Notes: a model not told the origin generated them from the letters alone. Positions 10,907 through 21,477 are shown, counted from the first letter of the stretch. The stretch is DNA of 64,000 bases from Ligustrum vulgare (GCA_963555705.1 OY743183.1:49651466-49715465); one strand, 5' to 3'. Numbers and translations are program-made.

Positions 10907-13529
10907 AACTATTTCTTGTGCAATTGCTCGATGTTGTCTACACCATGCGATTGCAATTCTCTCTTATGTTCACTACTCAAATAAAACAAAGTGTTACGTA
11001 ACAATGTAGTTAAATACATTATTCAAAAATATAACTTTAATTTATTATTAAAGTTGAATGCTTACGTCAAATAGTCCTCAATTTCAGGGCAATTGTTGAG
11101 GATGTAAAACTCTGCCTGGTTCCGTGCCTGATGATCAAGTGTCGATGATGTTGTTTTGCCAACTGGACGACATTGCAAATTGAAAACTGATAGATGCGTG
11201 TCCTGTTCAATAGCATCATCGTTCCTCTTAGGTCGATTGAAACATGTCTCGATGTCTTCAAAGTACCTCGAACAAAATGTTAAGGCTTCTTCTGCAACGT
11301 ACCCCTCTGCAATGGAACCCTCAGGCTTTGCTGGATTCCTAACATAGTCCTTCAATTTCTTTAGGTACCTCTTAAATGGATACATCCAGCGCATATACAC
11401 ATGACCTCCCAAGATTGCCTTCTCCGGAAAATGCATAACAAGATGGATCATAATGTCAAAAAATGCTGGAGGGAATATACGTTCGAGCTTGCTTAATATC
11501 AAGATTAGTTGTTCCTTGGCATTCTCCATGTTACTGTTCTTTATTGATCTGGCACAAAGCTTCTTGAAGAAAGTTGACAATTCAGCTATGGTAGATGAGA
11601 TATTCTTGTTCAAGTACGCTCTGCATCCAACAGCCAACAAACGCTGCATAATGATGTGACAATCATGTGACTTCAGTCCGGTGATGCGACTGCAACTCAG
11701 ATCGACATTCTTCTTAAAGTTAGATGTAAAACCATCAGGAAACTTTATTTATTTGATAAAATCGCAAAATCTTCGACGGTCGGCATCAGTGAGTGTGTAT
11801 TCTACCGTGGGCTTCATCAATTGACTCCCGTTATGGTACAAGTGCAACTCCGGTCTTATACCTAATTCCATCAAATCATGTCGCGCATTGTCTGTGACCT
11901 TAGACTTGTGGAGATCACATAGGATAGTACCGAGCAAGCTGTCATACACGTTTTTCTCCACGTGCATTACGTCGAGATTGTGTTTCAACTCGATAGTGCT
12001 CTAGTAAGGTAGCTCTTAAAAAATACTCTTCTTTCTCCAGTTGAGTTTGCCGGCATCTCGTTTCCTTTTGCGAGCTCCAAACTATGGGCGCTTCCCCGGA
12101 ATTCCATTTGTCACATCATTGAGCTGTCGCATTACATCTGTACATCTAAATTTTCGAAGAAGCTCACCAGTCTTGACTTTTCCATTGAAACCATGACTTC
12201 TGCGCCACCGATGAGTAGTTCCCAAAAAACGTCGATATCCCACATAAGCTATTTTCCCCAATATGCGTTCAGAAGGCATATCAACATTGCAAGTTGGACA
12301 TGCTCCATAACCCTATCTACTCCACCCAAAAAGACTACTTCTTTCCGGAAAATCACTAACGGTCCACAACAGTGCTTCACGCATTCTAAAAATTTCATTA
12401 TTATTTCCTACGTCGCATTAGTCAAGACCTGTGTACCATAGTTCCTTCAGCTCATCAACTAGTGGATATAGAAAAACATCTATGTCTTTCCCTGGTGATC
12501 GCGGGCCAGGTATCAATAGAGTAAGCATCATATTTCCTTCCCTCATGCACAACCATGGAGGTGGGTAATAGGTACATAAAACCATTGGTCACATGCTGTA
12601 GGATTGACTCATATTTCTGAAGGAATTAAAGCCGTCAGCAGTGAGACCCAATCGAACATTACGAATTTCACATGCAAATCGGGGTGTACCCCATTTCATC
12701 TTTGTCCATTGAACGTCCAGTAATGTGTCACCTCATCTTTTTCGCAGCGTGCGCAGTAGCGAACATATGCTTAAGCTTGGGAGCCAGCAAAAAATAACGT
12801 AACACCTTATGTGGGACATTAATACCAAAAGGCTTCCCTCCCACTTGAGACCATCGACTTTCAGAGCATATTGGACAGATCTGTTTATCTGCATTCTCGT
12901 TCCAGAACAGTGCGCAGTCATTCTTATAGATGTGAATTGACTCATAGCCAAGCCCTAACTTCCTCATTAGCTTCTTAGCTTCGTAATGTGAATCCACGAG
13001 ATTTAAATTGGGAAATGCCAACTTCAACAGTTTAAGTAGGTAATCAAACGACTTGTTGGTCCACTTGTTCATCACTTTAATATGCATCAACATAGCCAAA
13101 AAATTCAATGACGAGAATGAAGAGACACCTGGATGCAACTCTGACTACAATGCCTCAAACAAGTCGTCATACTCAACGTTAGCTCCTGCATCCATCGGTT
13201 CCCCCCCTACTACATCGTTTAGAATGTTTGTCATCTCATCTCTCGAAACTATCGGCTCCTCCTGTGTTTATGTGTCTTTGGGCACTTCCATCGGTTCTCC
13301 ATGATAAATCCATCTTTCGTAATGTTCTAAAAAACCATATCAGAATATGTGGTCATCTAAAACACTTACTAATTTTTTTGCTCTGTTCAAACAATTATTG
13401 CATGGACAAAGAAATCATTCCCCTGTCATTTGCCAATAGCCTGGCCATTCTTATAAATGCTGCAACTCCGTTTGCAAATTCGATGGACTTGCCCTGTATT
13501 CTATTCAATTTTATCCAACTCTTGTCCAT
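10907..13529 (-). pseudogene. TNP2-type CACTA transposase gene, 5' part
   Basis: Minus strand from an ATG at 13529 (MDKSWIKLNRIQGKS). Domains in order are: the transposase-associated domain (13529-13310, with CPCNNC and WIYHGE); the TNP2/Transposase_21 core (13170-11745, with KWTNKSFD, YEAKKLMRKLGLGYE, CPICSESRW, ADGFNSF, LIPGPRSPGKDIDVF, RRFLGTTHRWRR and HNLDVMHVEKNVYD); and DUF4218 (11649-11062, with FFKKLCARSI, FPPAFFDIMIHLVMHFP and GGHVYMRWMYPFKRYL). Family members cut and paste CACTA elements. At least five in-frame stops are visible (for example a TGA replacing Trp after SQSYSM near 12605 and TAG after FEAL near 13145), so this copy is inactive. The C-terminal DUF4216 is displaced to 7493-8108 by a solo LTR. 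Confidence 0.9.
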
Positions 13530-14367
13530 ATTTATTTGTACTTCGTTTTCGCTGTTAAAAAAAAGATATAACTGAAATGTTCGAGTGATGTGAACATGTG
13601 CTAACTCCTTATTGTTCCAACACTAAAAATTCAAAGTATGGATCCTAACCATTCAACAATGACTCGCGAGTAGCGAGTTGTGTCATTTTTCCCTGTTACT
13701 ACTTCTACGTCACGCATAAATTTTGGCAGCATCTCCCTACTATTCTCCTAAGTGCTAGCACTACAGTAAATGTAGTCTACACCAGGAGAATCTTTTAGGA
13801 GACGCTATTGACTTACGCACGAATAACGAAGTAGTTGCAGGAAAAAAATATTGAATTACACAACTCGTAACTCACTTATCAATATCAAACTTTTCCAATA
13901 GTGGGATAATTCAGAGATTAATTTATAAACATCAAACAGTTCTAAATTAGGACGTGTGTGCTTAATAAACAAATTTTCAAACGGTACTATAAACTCAATG
14001 CAAGTGCAATTAAGTATAAAAGAACGTTAACAAGAAATTAAAATTAAATAAAAATAACTTACCAATAACGAAAAATTTTCACTTTTCAACTTCGTCAAGC
14101 AACAACTTTAAATTCCAAGAACAACGTAGACACCAGAAACTGGCATAAAAGAGGACGAAAAATATTATTAATCAATCTTTAAAAACTCTATGAAATACAG
14201 AAACTTTGGAGTAAATATCTTACCAAACTCACAGAAAACATTTTAATTGAAAGTGTCCAAAAATCATGTCTAAGTTGAGAAGTAAATTAGAGAGGAAACA
14301 ACTAAGGGAATGTAAAATTCATCATGATAATGAAAGAAAAACGTCTGCCATTGTATTTGTCGCTGAT

Positions 14368-14380
14368 TTTTCTTGTAGTG
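14368..14380 (-). repeat. Right terminal inverted repeat of CACTA 1
   Basis: Read on the minus strand this is CACTACAAGAAAA, a canonical CACTA terminus. It is immediately followed by the TGC duplication. Confidence 0.9.
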
Positions 14381-14383
14381 TGC

Positions 14384-14473
14384 TTCTAGAAATTGAACCT
14401 AATGGACTTATTAATTGAATACTTATTTTTGAACCCAATAGTTCTTTGATAAAATTAAGTTTATCATTCAACA
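14384..14473 (-). repeat. 5' LTR of the copia element, outer part
   Basis: Continues the LTR interrupted at 2839. Read on the minus strand it starts TGTTGAATGATAAACTTAAT, a typical copia LTR start. The next five bases (CTTTT, 14474-14478) would be the target duplication, whose partner is outside the window. Confidence 0.7.
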
Positions 14474-14523
14474 CTTTTAATGTGACTGTATGTGATTACA
14501 TCAGAATACTAAATAAACAGTTA

Positions 14524-14691
14524 GAGCCTGTTTGGTAATGTGATTCTTAGAAGTTTTTGTGATTTTTTTTTAATGAATGCGTGGTTTAAAAATATTTGAA
14601 AAGTCAAAAATTACGAGTTTGATTAAGAATGAATGGTTGAGATTGAGTTTGAAAAGTTGAGGTGGAAAAAACTTCATTACCAAACAGGCTC
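14524..14691. mobile_element. Tourist-like MITE, copy 1 (168 bp)
   Basis: Terminal inverted repeats GAGCCTGTTTGGTAATG and CATTACCAAACAGGCTC flank a non-coding interior. Flanks are TTA on the left and TCA on the right, consistent with a decayed 3-bp TTA duplication of PIF/Harbinger elements. A second copy lies at 23944-24108. Confidence 0.75.
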
Positions 14692-16466
14692 TCAATGTCG
14701 AATATTTACACCTCAGATTTATCCGTCCATCAAAAAAATATTATTTGAGGTCATGATTATCCCTATTAAATATGTTACGAATTCCTTATTGTGAATATAG
14801 AATCCATTTTCCATTTAAGATGAAGATCCTACGTACAAATGCATTACATGTAATTGTCTTTGACCTCACTGCAGTACCATATAGAAAACTGAAGCCAACC
14901 CTCTATCTGTTAGCATTTGGTGGGCTTCAAGTGAAGTTTGAAATGCACACACTTCACTATCACTGTGTGTTTTTTTATTCTTGGAATCTTCTTACTGTTT
15001 GAGATACCCTCTTCATTTGAGGGGTTGAATTTTGGGTAGAGTCAGCTCATCATACTGAGGTTTACGTGGGGTGTGGTGGAAGGCAAAGGCATATACCTTT
15101 ATCTTTTTGGAGCGTCCTAAAAAAAGGTCCCATAAAATATCTATATTTTCTTGTCTTGTAATAATTGGGAATTAGGATAGGACATAAGCATATTGACATT
15201 CTGCCATGCAGATAAATCGCCGCTGCTTAAGGAGCAAGTTCCCTGTAGACTCATGTACCCTGAAGAATATATTGATATTAATTATTCATCAAGCTGAGAA
15301 AATTTGAAATTATATTAATTAAATAAATAAAAACCGAGTCTTGTAATATTATATGATGATGACCATAATATTTTTGTTATGATGACAGAATGCTCGATTT
15401 AAAACCTTAGTTTTTGTTCGAATAGTACACATGAATCAAATAGTCACAACGTATGAGAAAAATTAATACAATTTTCAAAGGAAACAAAATTTTGAACAAA
15501 AATTATAGGTGGACATTTTTTATTTTTTATTTTTGACAAAAAAAAAAAAAAAATGGTCTGTAGAATTACTCAATTTTGCAATTTTTTTCTAATTATATTA
15601 TGACACAGAATATTTTATTTTAATTGAACTATATGATAAAAATCATATAGGGCCGAATCCCGTGGGTACAAAAATATTTTTCGTGATACACTAGCAAGTT
15701 GAGTCTTGATTTTCCATATGAAATGACATGTTGACCATAGAAAAAGATGTAGCTTGTTGAAGAACTAGAAATGTTTTACTTTCCTTTTTAAAAATAATAA
15801 TCTTTAAGAAGGGTACTATTGATAGATCAAACAAACTCTATGTCACAAGAATCGTTTAACTAAAAAGTTGATTAAAAACTGAAGTCAAAATCAACAAGTT
15901 AACTTTAATTACATGTTTTATGATATTACAATTTTTTAACCATACATTTCATAACATTTTATCAAAACTTTCTACAAATCTATTTCTATCCAAACTAATA
16001 GGACTTGAATAAATGTCAAAATATATTTATTTTGAAATGGTATATCAATGTAAAAGTTTGAATTCTTTTTCTTGTCACTCCAACCAATTCATTGCAGGAC
16101 ACTACGAATTGTAAATCACTATTCATGTGATCACTCACCTCTATTTAATAATTTTTTTTTTTGTTTATAAATAAAGAATGTAATATTTTCTAGGTAAAAT
16201 TTGTGGTTGAAAAATAGTTTGAAGAAATTTGTGTGTTAAAAAAGTGGGTTGATGATATGTGTTGTTTATAAACAAGTTTACAAAACCGAGGCGTAAAAGT
16301 ATTTCATTGACATTTAAGTTTTTAACCTAACATAACGCTCCTCTTGTACCCGAACATGAAACCTACAAAAACGGCATAGGACCATGTTTATTCACATGAA
16401 CCTAGTAACAAGCACAATATGCAAGAAGACAATTTATAGCGACGTAAGCTTTTGCATCCTTTTCTC
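14692..16466 (+). other. Intergenic and upstream region of the OVATE family gene
   Basis: About 1.8 kb of AT-rich sequence without a supported gene or recognisable transposon. It contains homopolymer A and T runs (for example near 15540 and 16152). It probably holds the distal promoter of the OVATE gene, but I cannot name individual sites beyond the TATA box. Confidence 0.55.
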
Positions 16467-16474
16467 TATATAAA
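16467..16474 (+). promoter_or_regulatory. TATA box of the OVATE family gene
   Basis: TATATAAA, followed by AATGCAC, lies 43 bases upstream of the ATG at 16517. Transcription would start at about 16500, giving a very short 5' leader. Confidence 0.65.
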
Positions 16475-16516
16475 ATGCACTTCCAAAACCTCAACTTTTT
16501 AATTTGAATAAAATCC

Positions 16517-17458
16517 ATGGATAATAATCAATTTATACACAGAGTTTCTCGTATTTTCCCTTCTTCTTTGACTTCATGCCAGTTCAGAAGTCTATCAGAT
16601 GCAATAGAACCCTCCATTAACAACCCTAAAGCCAGTCAAAATCGCAATGAAAAAGAATTTTTTTCTTTCAGAAAGCCCCCACAGAATGAATTCAAGAATC
16701 CCAAAAAACCCCTTTTTCTGGGTTCTGACAGAAATAGAAGAAGGTGTCCTCCTGTGGCGCCAGTTTCGGGTTTGAAATTGAAAGGCAAGGATAAAGAAAG
16801 TTTGAAGAGTTTTATAACCCACAGTTCTTCATCCAATAGTGGGTGGTTTAGCGATGAAAAAACTGAAGCTGATGCTGAAACAAACACGTTTTTTAGCCTT
16901 TCATCTGCAGTTTCCTGCGAGTCCTTTACTGGATCAAGCCGGAGAGTTGATAATACTGTACTCACTGATCAATGCAACCGGAAAACCACTAAAAATAGCT
17001 GCAAAACAGTTCAATACCCTGTTAAATCTACTTCAAAGGGGCAAAAAACCAGCCAAAAGAGCAGGAAAATGGAGGTCGTGGGGCCTAAAAAGGTGGTCCC
17101 TGAAGTTGGTTTTGAAGTTTCTGATATTTCAACTGAGATTTACTACAGCAATTCCAGTAGAGATCAGCGGAAAACCTCCCAGAAAATGCGAAAGACTAAT
17201 CCAAATAGAAGAACAACAAATTCTTTTCGGCTTGTGGAGGATTGGACTGAACAGAGTTATGCAATGGAGAAATGTTCAAAGGATCCACGCTGTGATTTTA
17301 GGGCATCAATGGTGGAAATGATTGTGGAGAAGCAGATATTTGGAGCCAATGATCTCGAGAAGCTGTTGCATTGTTTCTTGTCATTGAATGAAGTTTCTTA
17401 TCATGGAATTATTTTTGATGTTTTTAACGAGATTTGTGAAACATTATTTTCTAACTGA
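16517..17458 (+). CDS. OVATE family protein (OFP), transcriptional repressor
   Basis: Intact single-exon gene of 313 codons. The C-terminal OVATE domain is clear at residues about 255-312: DFRASMVEMIVEKQIF, DLEKLLHCFLSLNE and a FNEICETLFSN end. The N-terminus, MDNNQFIHRVSRIFPSSL, is the basic start typical of many OFPs. The middle is Ser/Lys/Arg-rich and low-complexity, with basic runs (KTSQKSRK, RKTSQKMRKTNPNRR) that could serve nuclear import. OFPs are plant-specific nuclear proteins that repress transcription. They bind KNOX/BELL homeodomain and TRM proteins and affect organ shape and secondary walls. The ATG is the first in frame and follows a TATA box closely. The gene is flanked by transposons on both sides but shows no damage. 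The domain call is firm; the subgroup (perhaps OFP6/7/8-like) is a guess. Confidence 0.93.
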   Translation: MDNNQFIHRVSRIFPSSLTSCQFRSLSDAIEPSINNPKASQNRNEKEFFSFRKPPQNEFKNPKKPLFLGSDRNRRRCPPVAPVSGLKLKGKDKESLKSFITHSSSSNSGWFSDEKTEADAETNTFFSLSSAVSCESFTGSSRRVDNTVLTDQCNRKTTKNSCKTVQYPVKSTSKGQKTSQKSRKMEVVGPKKVVPEVGFEVSDISTEIYYSNSSRDQRKTSQKMRKTNPNRRTTNSFRLVEDWTEQSYAMEKCSKDPRCDFRASMVEMIVEKQIFGANDLEKLLHCFLSLNEVSYHGIIFDVFNEICETLFSN

Positions 17459-17769
17459 GTTTGGATTAATATTATGTATATGTATTGATGTTTTAATGTC
17501 AAATTATGCTTCTTGTTTCTGATCGCTTCTCTGCTTGCTGAGTATTATGGTTCATATTTTTATTATATTTTGAAAAGAGTTCATAAAATAATAAAAAATT
17601 TCTTTTCGAAATGTGGGACGACAATAGAGGGAATATTTGTCTTTTTATGCAGAAACTTTTGACTAGGAATTTGTTCGTGTCTTGAAGTTGTAATCATCCC
17701 ATTAATGATTGTGACAATACTATATGTACTACCTTGGGCCTTGGGGTCAAGTGAGTTTTTGGGGGAACT
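17459..17769 (+). other. 3' region of the OVATE family gene
   Basis: About 310 bp between the stop codon and CACTA 2. AT-rich with AATAAAAAA-type stretches near 17588, which may serve polyadenylation. The transposon begins at 17770, so it may lie close to the transcript end. Confidence 0.5.
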
Positions 17770-17979
17770 CACCAGTACAGGAAGATTAATTCGCGTCGAT
17801 TGTAAAAGACAATACACGTTGGTTGTAGAGGCAATGTATATGACACAGTCGTGTAAAATCTTGACTTTACGTATCGGTTGTTAACCAGCGCCTAAAGTCG
17901 ACTTCAGGCGTCGGTTGTAAAGTTACAACCGAGTTGTAACTTTACAACCGAAGCCTAAAGTCTTTTTTTTTTTTTTTGA

Positions 17980-18257
17980 TGTGGCCACTGTAGGTCGTGG
18001 CCTGCAATGGCCCATGTCACTGCTACAGGTCATGACCTGCAATCATATGTAAGTGGCCTGCAATGACACAGGTCACTGCAGGTCATGACCTACAATGACC
18101 TATATCACTGCAGGTGCAATCACCTGAACGTGCCCTGCAATGACCTGCAATCACTTGAAAGTGACCTGCAATGACCCAGGTCACTGCAGATTATGACCTG
18201 CAATGACCTATGCCACTGCAGGTGCAATAACCTGAATGTGGCCTGCGATCACCTGAA
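17980..18257. repeat. Tandem repeat of GACCTGCAATGACC units in CACTA 2
   Basis: Roughly 102-bp units (about 18051-18152 and 18153-18255, plus a partial one from 17983) are built of short palindromic words such as CAGGTCATGACCTG and CACTGCAGGTGCAAT. It lies between the left terminal repeats and the gene remnant. Confidence 0.8.
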
Positions 18258-18407
18258 ATTTCTTCACATACGTACATCACCAAATATATCGTCATCGAAT
18301 ATATATAATCGACATATTCGTAATAGAATTAAGTTAAAAATAGTTATATTTACAAGATTGTTAATTTTTTATACAAATATGTAAATGCAAGTTTGAATGA
18401 AAAAGAT

Positions 18408-19440
18408 TTACATACACACATCAACGAAGTATTTTGCCCATAAGTTTTGAATCTCCAAGATTTCCTCCGTTGAGTAGTATTCTTTAAATGCCTACAACCA
18501 ATTAAAATGAACAATTAGTTATTTGTTAATAAAATATAAAGTCATAATTAAAAATTCTCATTCTTCTAACGTATACCTTTTCCAGCGACTCGAATTGAAA
18601 GTGATCTGTGACTACATCATACATATTTCTCATAACGTAATAGCAACACTCAGAACCCCCAAGTTGCTAAGGACACTAAAATTCTCACATTGTAAACGAA
18701 TATTAATAATCAAACTAAATAAAATATTAAAACAATTCAAACATCTGTAATAAATTTTAAATCTGCATTCTCATACCTTTATATTTTTTCACATTGTATT
18801 CATTTTTGTCCTAAAGTCTCCACATGCCCAATATGCTTTGAAAGTCCTAAAGTTTTAATAAATTATATAAACAAGTTACAAAATAATAATAAGACTCAAA
18901 TTTTCTACAGAAATTTTGACAGAGTCTCCCCTGTAAATTGAACTTATCCAACTTGTAGAGAGACCCTACTATAAAAAACTATCACAATTCTCAACAATCA
19001 CAGCATAAATGCATCAATATCACCACAACTTCACAATCAATTTCACCTCAACTCCACAATCAATTTCACCACAACTCCACAATTACTTCATGAAAATTAT
19101 CCTAACTTATCCACTTATAAACGAAAACCATGATCGTGGAAATAATTACTTACGTATTCAATATCGGCTTGATATCAATGTCACGCTTCGATGCAGTAGT
19201 TGAATCCAAGAAGTACACCGTATTCTTTTGAGGTGAAATCTCTAGCAACATCCAGTGATTTCTACGTATTATGAACGAGTAAATACAACTTTAAACATCA
19301 TATGATTCAACTTAGGTAAAAAAAAAAAGAGAATATCAGTGGTCTTACTCCTGAAAATACGGTGCTAGAATGAATTTCTTAGATTGCATTGTCTTCATGG
19401 TGTCGGCCATATAAGTTACAACACCATTCATTGTTTCACC
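18408..19440 (-). pseudogene. Ulp1-type (C48) cysteine protease remnant in CACTA 2
   Basis: Minus-strand exons carry the C-terminal half of a Ulp1/SENP-like peptidase domain. The piece at 19440-19350 reads KKFILAPYFQE. The exon 19261-19154 reads NHWMLLEISPQKNTVYFLDS, giving the catalytic His and Asp. The exon 18666-18577 reads QLGGSECCYYVMRNMYDVV, giving the oxyanion Gln and catalytic Cys. The last exon, 18491-18408, ends in LWAKYFVDVCM and a TAA stop. Splice borders fit GT/AG. A doubtful exon near 18780-18860 contains a TGA. Such protease genes are known inside plant DNA transposons, where they may act on SUMO or related modifiers. Here the N-terminal half has been replaced by the transposase start upstream. 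Confidence 0.8.
18892..18972 (+). repeat. Dispersed block, copy 3 (in CACTA 2)
   Basis: Contains ACAGAAATTTTGACAGAGTC, CCCTGTAAATTGAACTTA and CCAACTTGTAGAGAG. Same block as at 4318, 8206 and 20372. Confidence 0.72.
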
Positions 19441-20204
19441 TTTCTTATCACCACAATTATCGTTCACGTTCTTTCGCTTATACTATGATGCCCCACACTT
19501 TGGACGTATACGCAAGTCCTTGTACTCATTTCGATACAGTATACAATCATTTGGACATGCATGTATCCTCTCGATCTCCATACCCATCGGGCACAACATT
19601 TTCTTTGCCTCGTAGATTAAACTAGGAAGCTCGTTATCTTCCGGAAGCATCTCTCGTAAGATTTCCAGTAATGCCGTGAAACTCTTATCACTCCACCATT
19701 GTTTGCTTTCAAGTTATACAATTTCAACACAGTAGACAATTTTGTGAATTTAGTACAACCAGAAAACAAAGGCTTCTCAGAATCAATGAACAAGTTATCG
19801 AATAGATGAGGATTTTCAATAAACTCTCCTTGTATATCACGCATCATTTCATCTATCATATCATTCTCGTTATTTTCCAGATCATTCTCACCAATATTGC
19901 TCAAATTATTCTTCTGTTAATCACCATCATCTTCACTAGTGCTCGTCCTAGGAAGCATACTCTCACCATGCCATATCCATCATGTATAACCTTCCTTAAA
20001 CCCATGATGAATCAAATGACTCTTCACTTGCTGAAAACTGCGAAACTTTCTCAGCTTCTTACAATCACAACAAGGACACAAAATCATTGTTTCGCCTTTC
20101 TTTCTCCTGTGTTCATCCGCACATTTCATAAACTCTTCAACTCTTTTTACATATTCATGTGTATTACGTTTACCATACATCCAGCCCCGATCATATCTAA
20201 TGAC
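19440..20204 (-). pseudogene. TNP2-type CACTA transposase, N-terminal fragment
   Basis: An exon from 20204 carries the transposase-associated domain: RYDRGWMYGKRNTHEYV, VEEFMKCADEHRRKKG, CPCCDCKKLRKF and HLIHHGF. After about 19904 comes DNLFIDSEKPLFSGCTKFTK and then, with a frame change near 19690, ALLEILREMLPEDNELPS, YEAKKMLCPMGMEIER and HACPNDCILYRNEY, ending at a CPKCG-like motif near 19490. These are the first third of the TNP2 transposase. The catalytic core is absent: the sequence passes after a KKG motif directly into the protease remnant near 19440. An internal deletion is the simplest reading. Confidence 0.87.
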
Positions 20205-20371
20205 CTATATGTGAAGAGATAATTAAAAAAAAAAAAAAATAGTTTTGAGTTAATATTTTTCATTATAGAACCTTAACCCAACTATATATTAATAACTGAA
20301 ATCAAATACGAAAATTTATTAGGTTGAAATTCATAATTTTACTAGGATGATTGTATTCTGTGTAGTTACAA

Positions 20372-20445
20372 AATCTTACAGAAATTTCGGCAGAATCTCC
20401 CCTATAAATTGGACTTAGTCAACCTGCAAGAGGAATCAAAATGCC
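20372..20445 (+). repeat. Dispersed block, copy 4 (in CACTA 2)
   Basis: Contains ACAGAAATTTCGGCAGAATC, then CCCCTATAAATTGGAC and CAACCTGCAAGAGG. Followed by about 330 bp of AT-rich, otherwise unremarkable sequence. Confidence 0.75.
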
Positions 20446-20782
20446 ACAATAAAATCAAAATGTTCAACCTTGACATATTCAAAACTCAAACATAACTCCA
20501 ATCAAATGTCAACATCATCAACTACTCCAAAATTAATCCAAAATAAATTCCCAACTCCGAAAATCTCAAATTAAGATTTCATAACTTAACATCCCATAAT
20601 TTCAATAGAACTCCAATAATTCAAATATTGCAATAAATGCATCTACTAACTCAAAATCAACAATATAAAATTAAACCAAACTAAGCAAATAAAAAAATAC
20701 ATATAAACCAATTAGCATATAAAATCATTAACTAAATCATAAACTAACAAAATAAATCAATTATATATATACATACATAAAT

Positions 20783-20784
<2 letters not shown>

Positions 20785-20813
<29 letters not shown>
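20785..20813. repeat. AC dinucleotide microsatellite
   Basis: About 14 uninterrupted AC units within CACTA 2. Confidence 0.95.
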
Positions 20814-20815
<2 letters not shown>

Positions 20816-21463
20816 TCAAGAGGGAGGTGGGTTCTTACTGGGGGGAAAGAGGTGGCGGATTTCAAGGAGGCAGCGTGGTGGTGGAGGCGGCAGGGGAGGT
20901 GTCGCGCAGGGGAGGGGGCGGCGGCGGCGGGTGGGGTTTTAAATTTTTGTGTTTTTATTAAAGGAAGAGATAAAGAGAGAGGGGAGGAGTATGGTGGTGG
21001 TGGAGGTGGCTGAATGGTGGTGGTGAGGCGGCGACGACGTGGTGAGAGTATGTATACAATGGAAAGAGAGAAGCGGGAGGAATCAAATATGAGAGAAAAT
21101 CGCGCATTATTTATCATGATAAATAACGCGAGGTTTACGTGTCGCTTCCTCGCGAACCGACACGTAAACCAGTTATACGCGTCGGTTCTTCTAACAACTG
21201 ACACGTATAACTTAACTGTTAAGAATACGCGCCGGTTGTAAATTACAACCGATGCGTATTCTTTGATTATAGTTACAAAAATACCACTATCCTTTTATAA
21301 GCGTCGGTTTTACTAAAAATCGACGTATATTCCACATTTTTTTTGATCATTTCTGTACTAGTGACAACAATAATTACAAGCTTAGCTAGCGTCAACTGTA
21401 GTAGGAGACAACATATAGTAACTGTAATGCCTCAAGATTTTTCAAGTCTTTTTCAAGAATTAT

Positions 21464-21475
21464 GCTCTGATACCA
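21464..21475 (-). other. Primer-binding site next to the LTR at 21478
   Basis: The minus strand reads TGGTATCAGAGC, complementary to initiator-Met tRNA, two bases from the LTR. Only about 100 bp of internal sequence remain between it and CACTA 2. Confidence 0.75.
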
Positions 21476-21477
21476 CT

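Larger units (their letters stand above)
2840..14380 (-). mobile_element. CACTA (En/Spm) transposon 1, 11.5 kb, with TGC target duplication
   Basis: The left end reads CACTGCGAGAAAA and the right end, read from the other strand, CACTACAAGAAAA. Both are flanked by TGC (2837-2839 and 14381-14383), the 3-bp duplication expected of CACTA elements. Inside, all on the minus strand, are a TNP2-type transposase gene (13529 down to about 7500) and a second Transposase_24-type gene (5472-3548). The element also holds a captured host gene fragment on the plus strand (7122-7486) and a later solo LTR (8109-10906). Stops inside the transposase suggest it is no longer autonomous. Confidence 0.93.
17770..21363 (-). 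mobile_element. CACTA transposon 2 (3.6 kb, internally deleted)
   Basis: The left end reads CACCAGTACAGGAA and the right end, inverted, CACTAGTACAGAAA, giving 14-bp inverted repeats with two mismatches. Flanking triplets are ACT and ACA, so the duplication is imperfect. Subterminal repeats of the type GCGTCGGTTGTAA and its complement lie at 17866-17965 and 21175-21310. Inside on the minus strand is a remnant joining the start of a TNP2 transposase to a Ulp1-like protease. It is clearly a different CACTA family from element 1. Confidence 0.85.

Noticed and set aside
16595..17321. Other open frames across the OVATE gene
   Set aside because: They are out-of-frame or antisense shadows; only the 313-codon frame encodes the OVATE domain.
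20782..21204. A 140-codon minus-strand frame across the AC repeat and proline-rich stretch
   Set aside because: It lies in CACTA 2 subterminal sequence and reflects microsatellites.
21464..21475. A tRNA gene near GCTCTGATACCA words (also at 2487, 31665 and elsewhere)
   Set aside because: These 12-mers are primer-binding sites next to LTRs, and no cloverleaf surrounds them.
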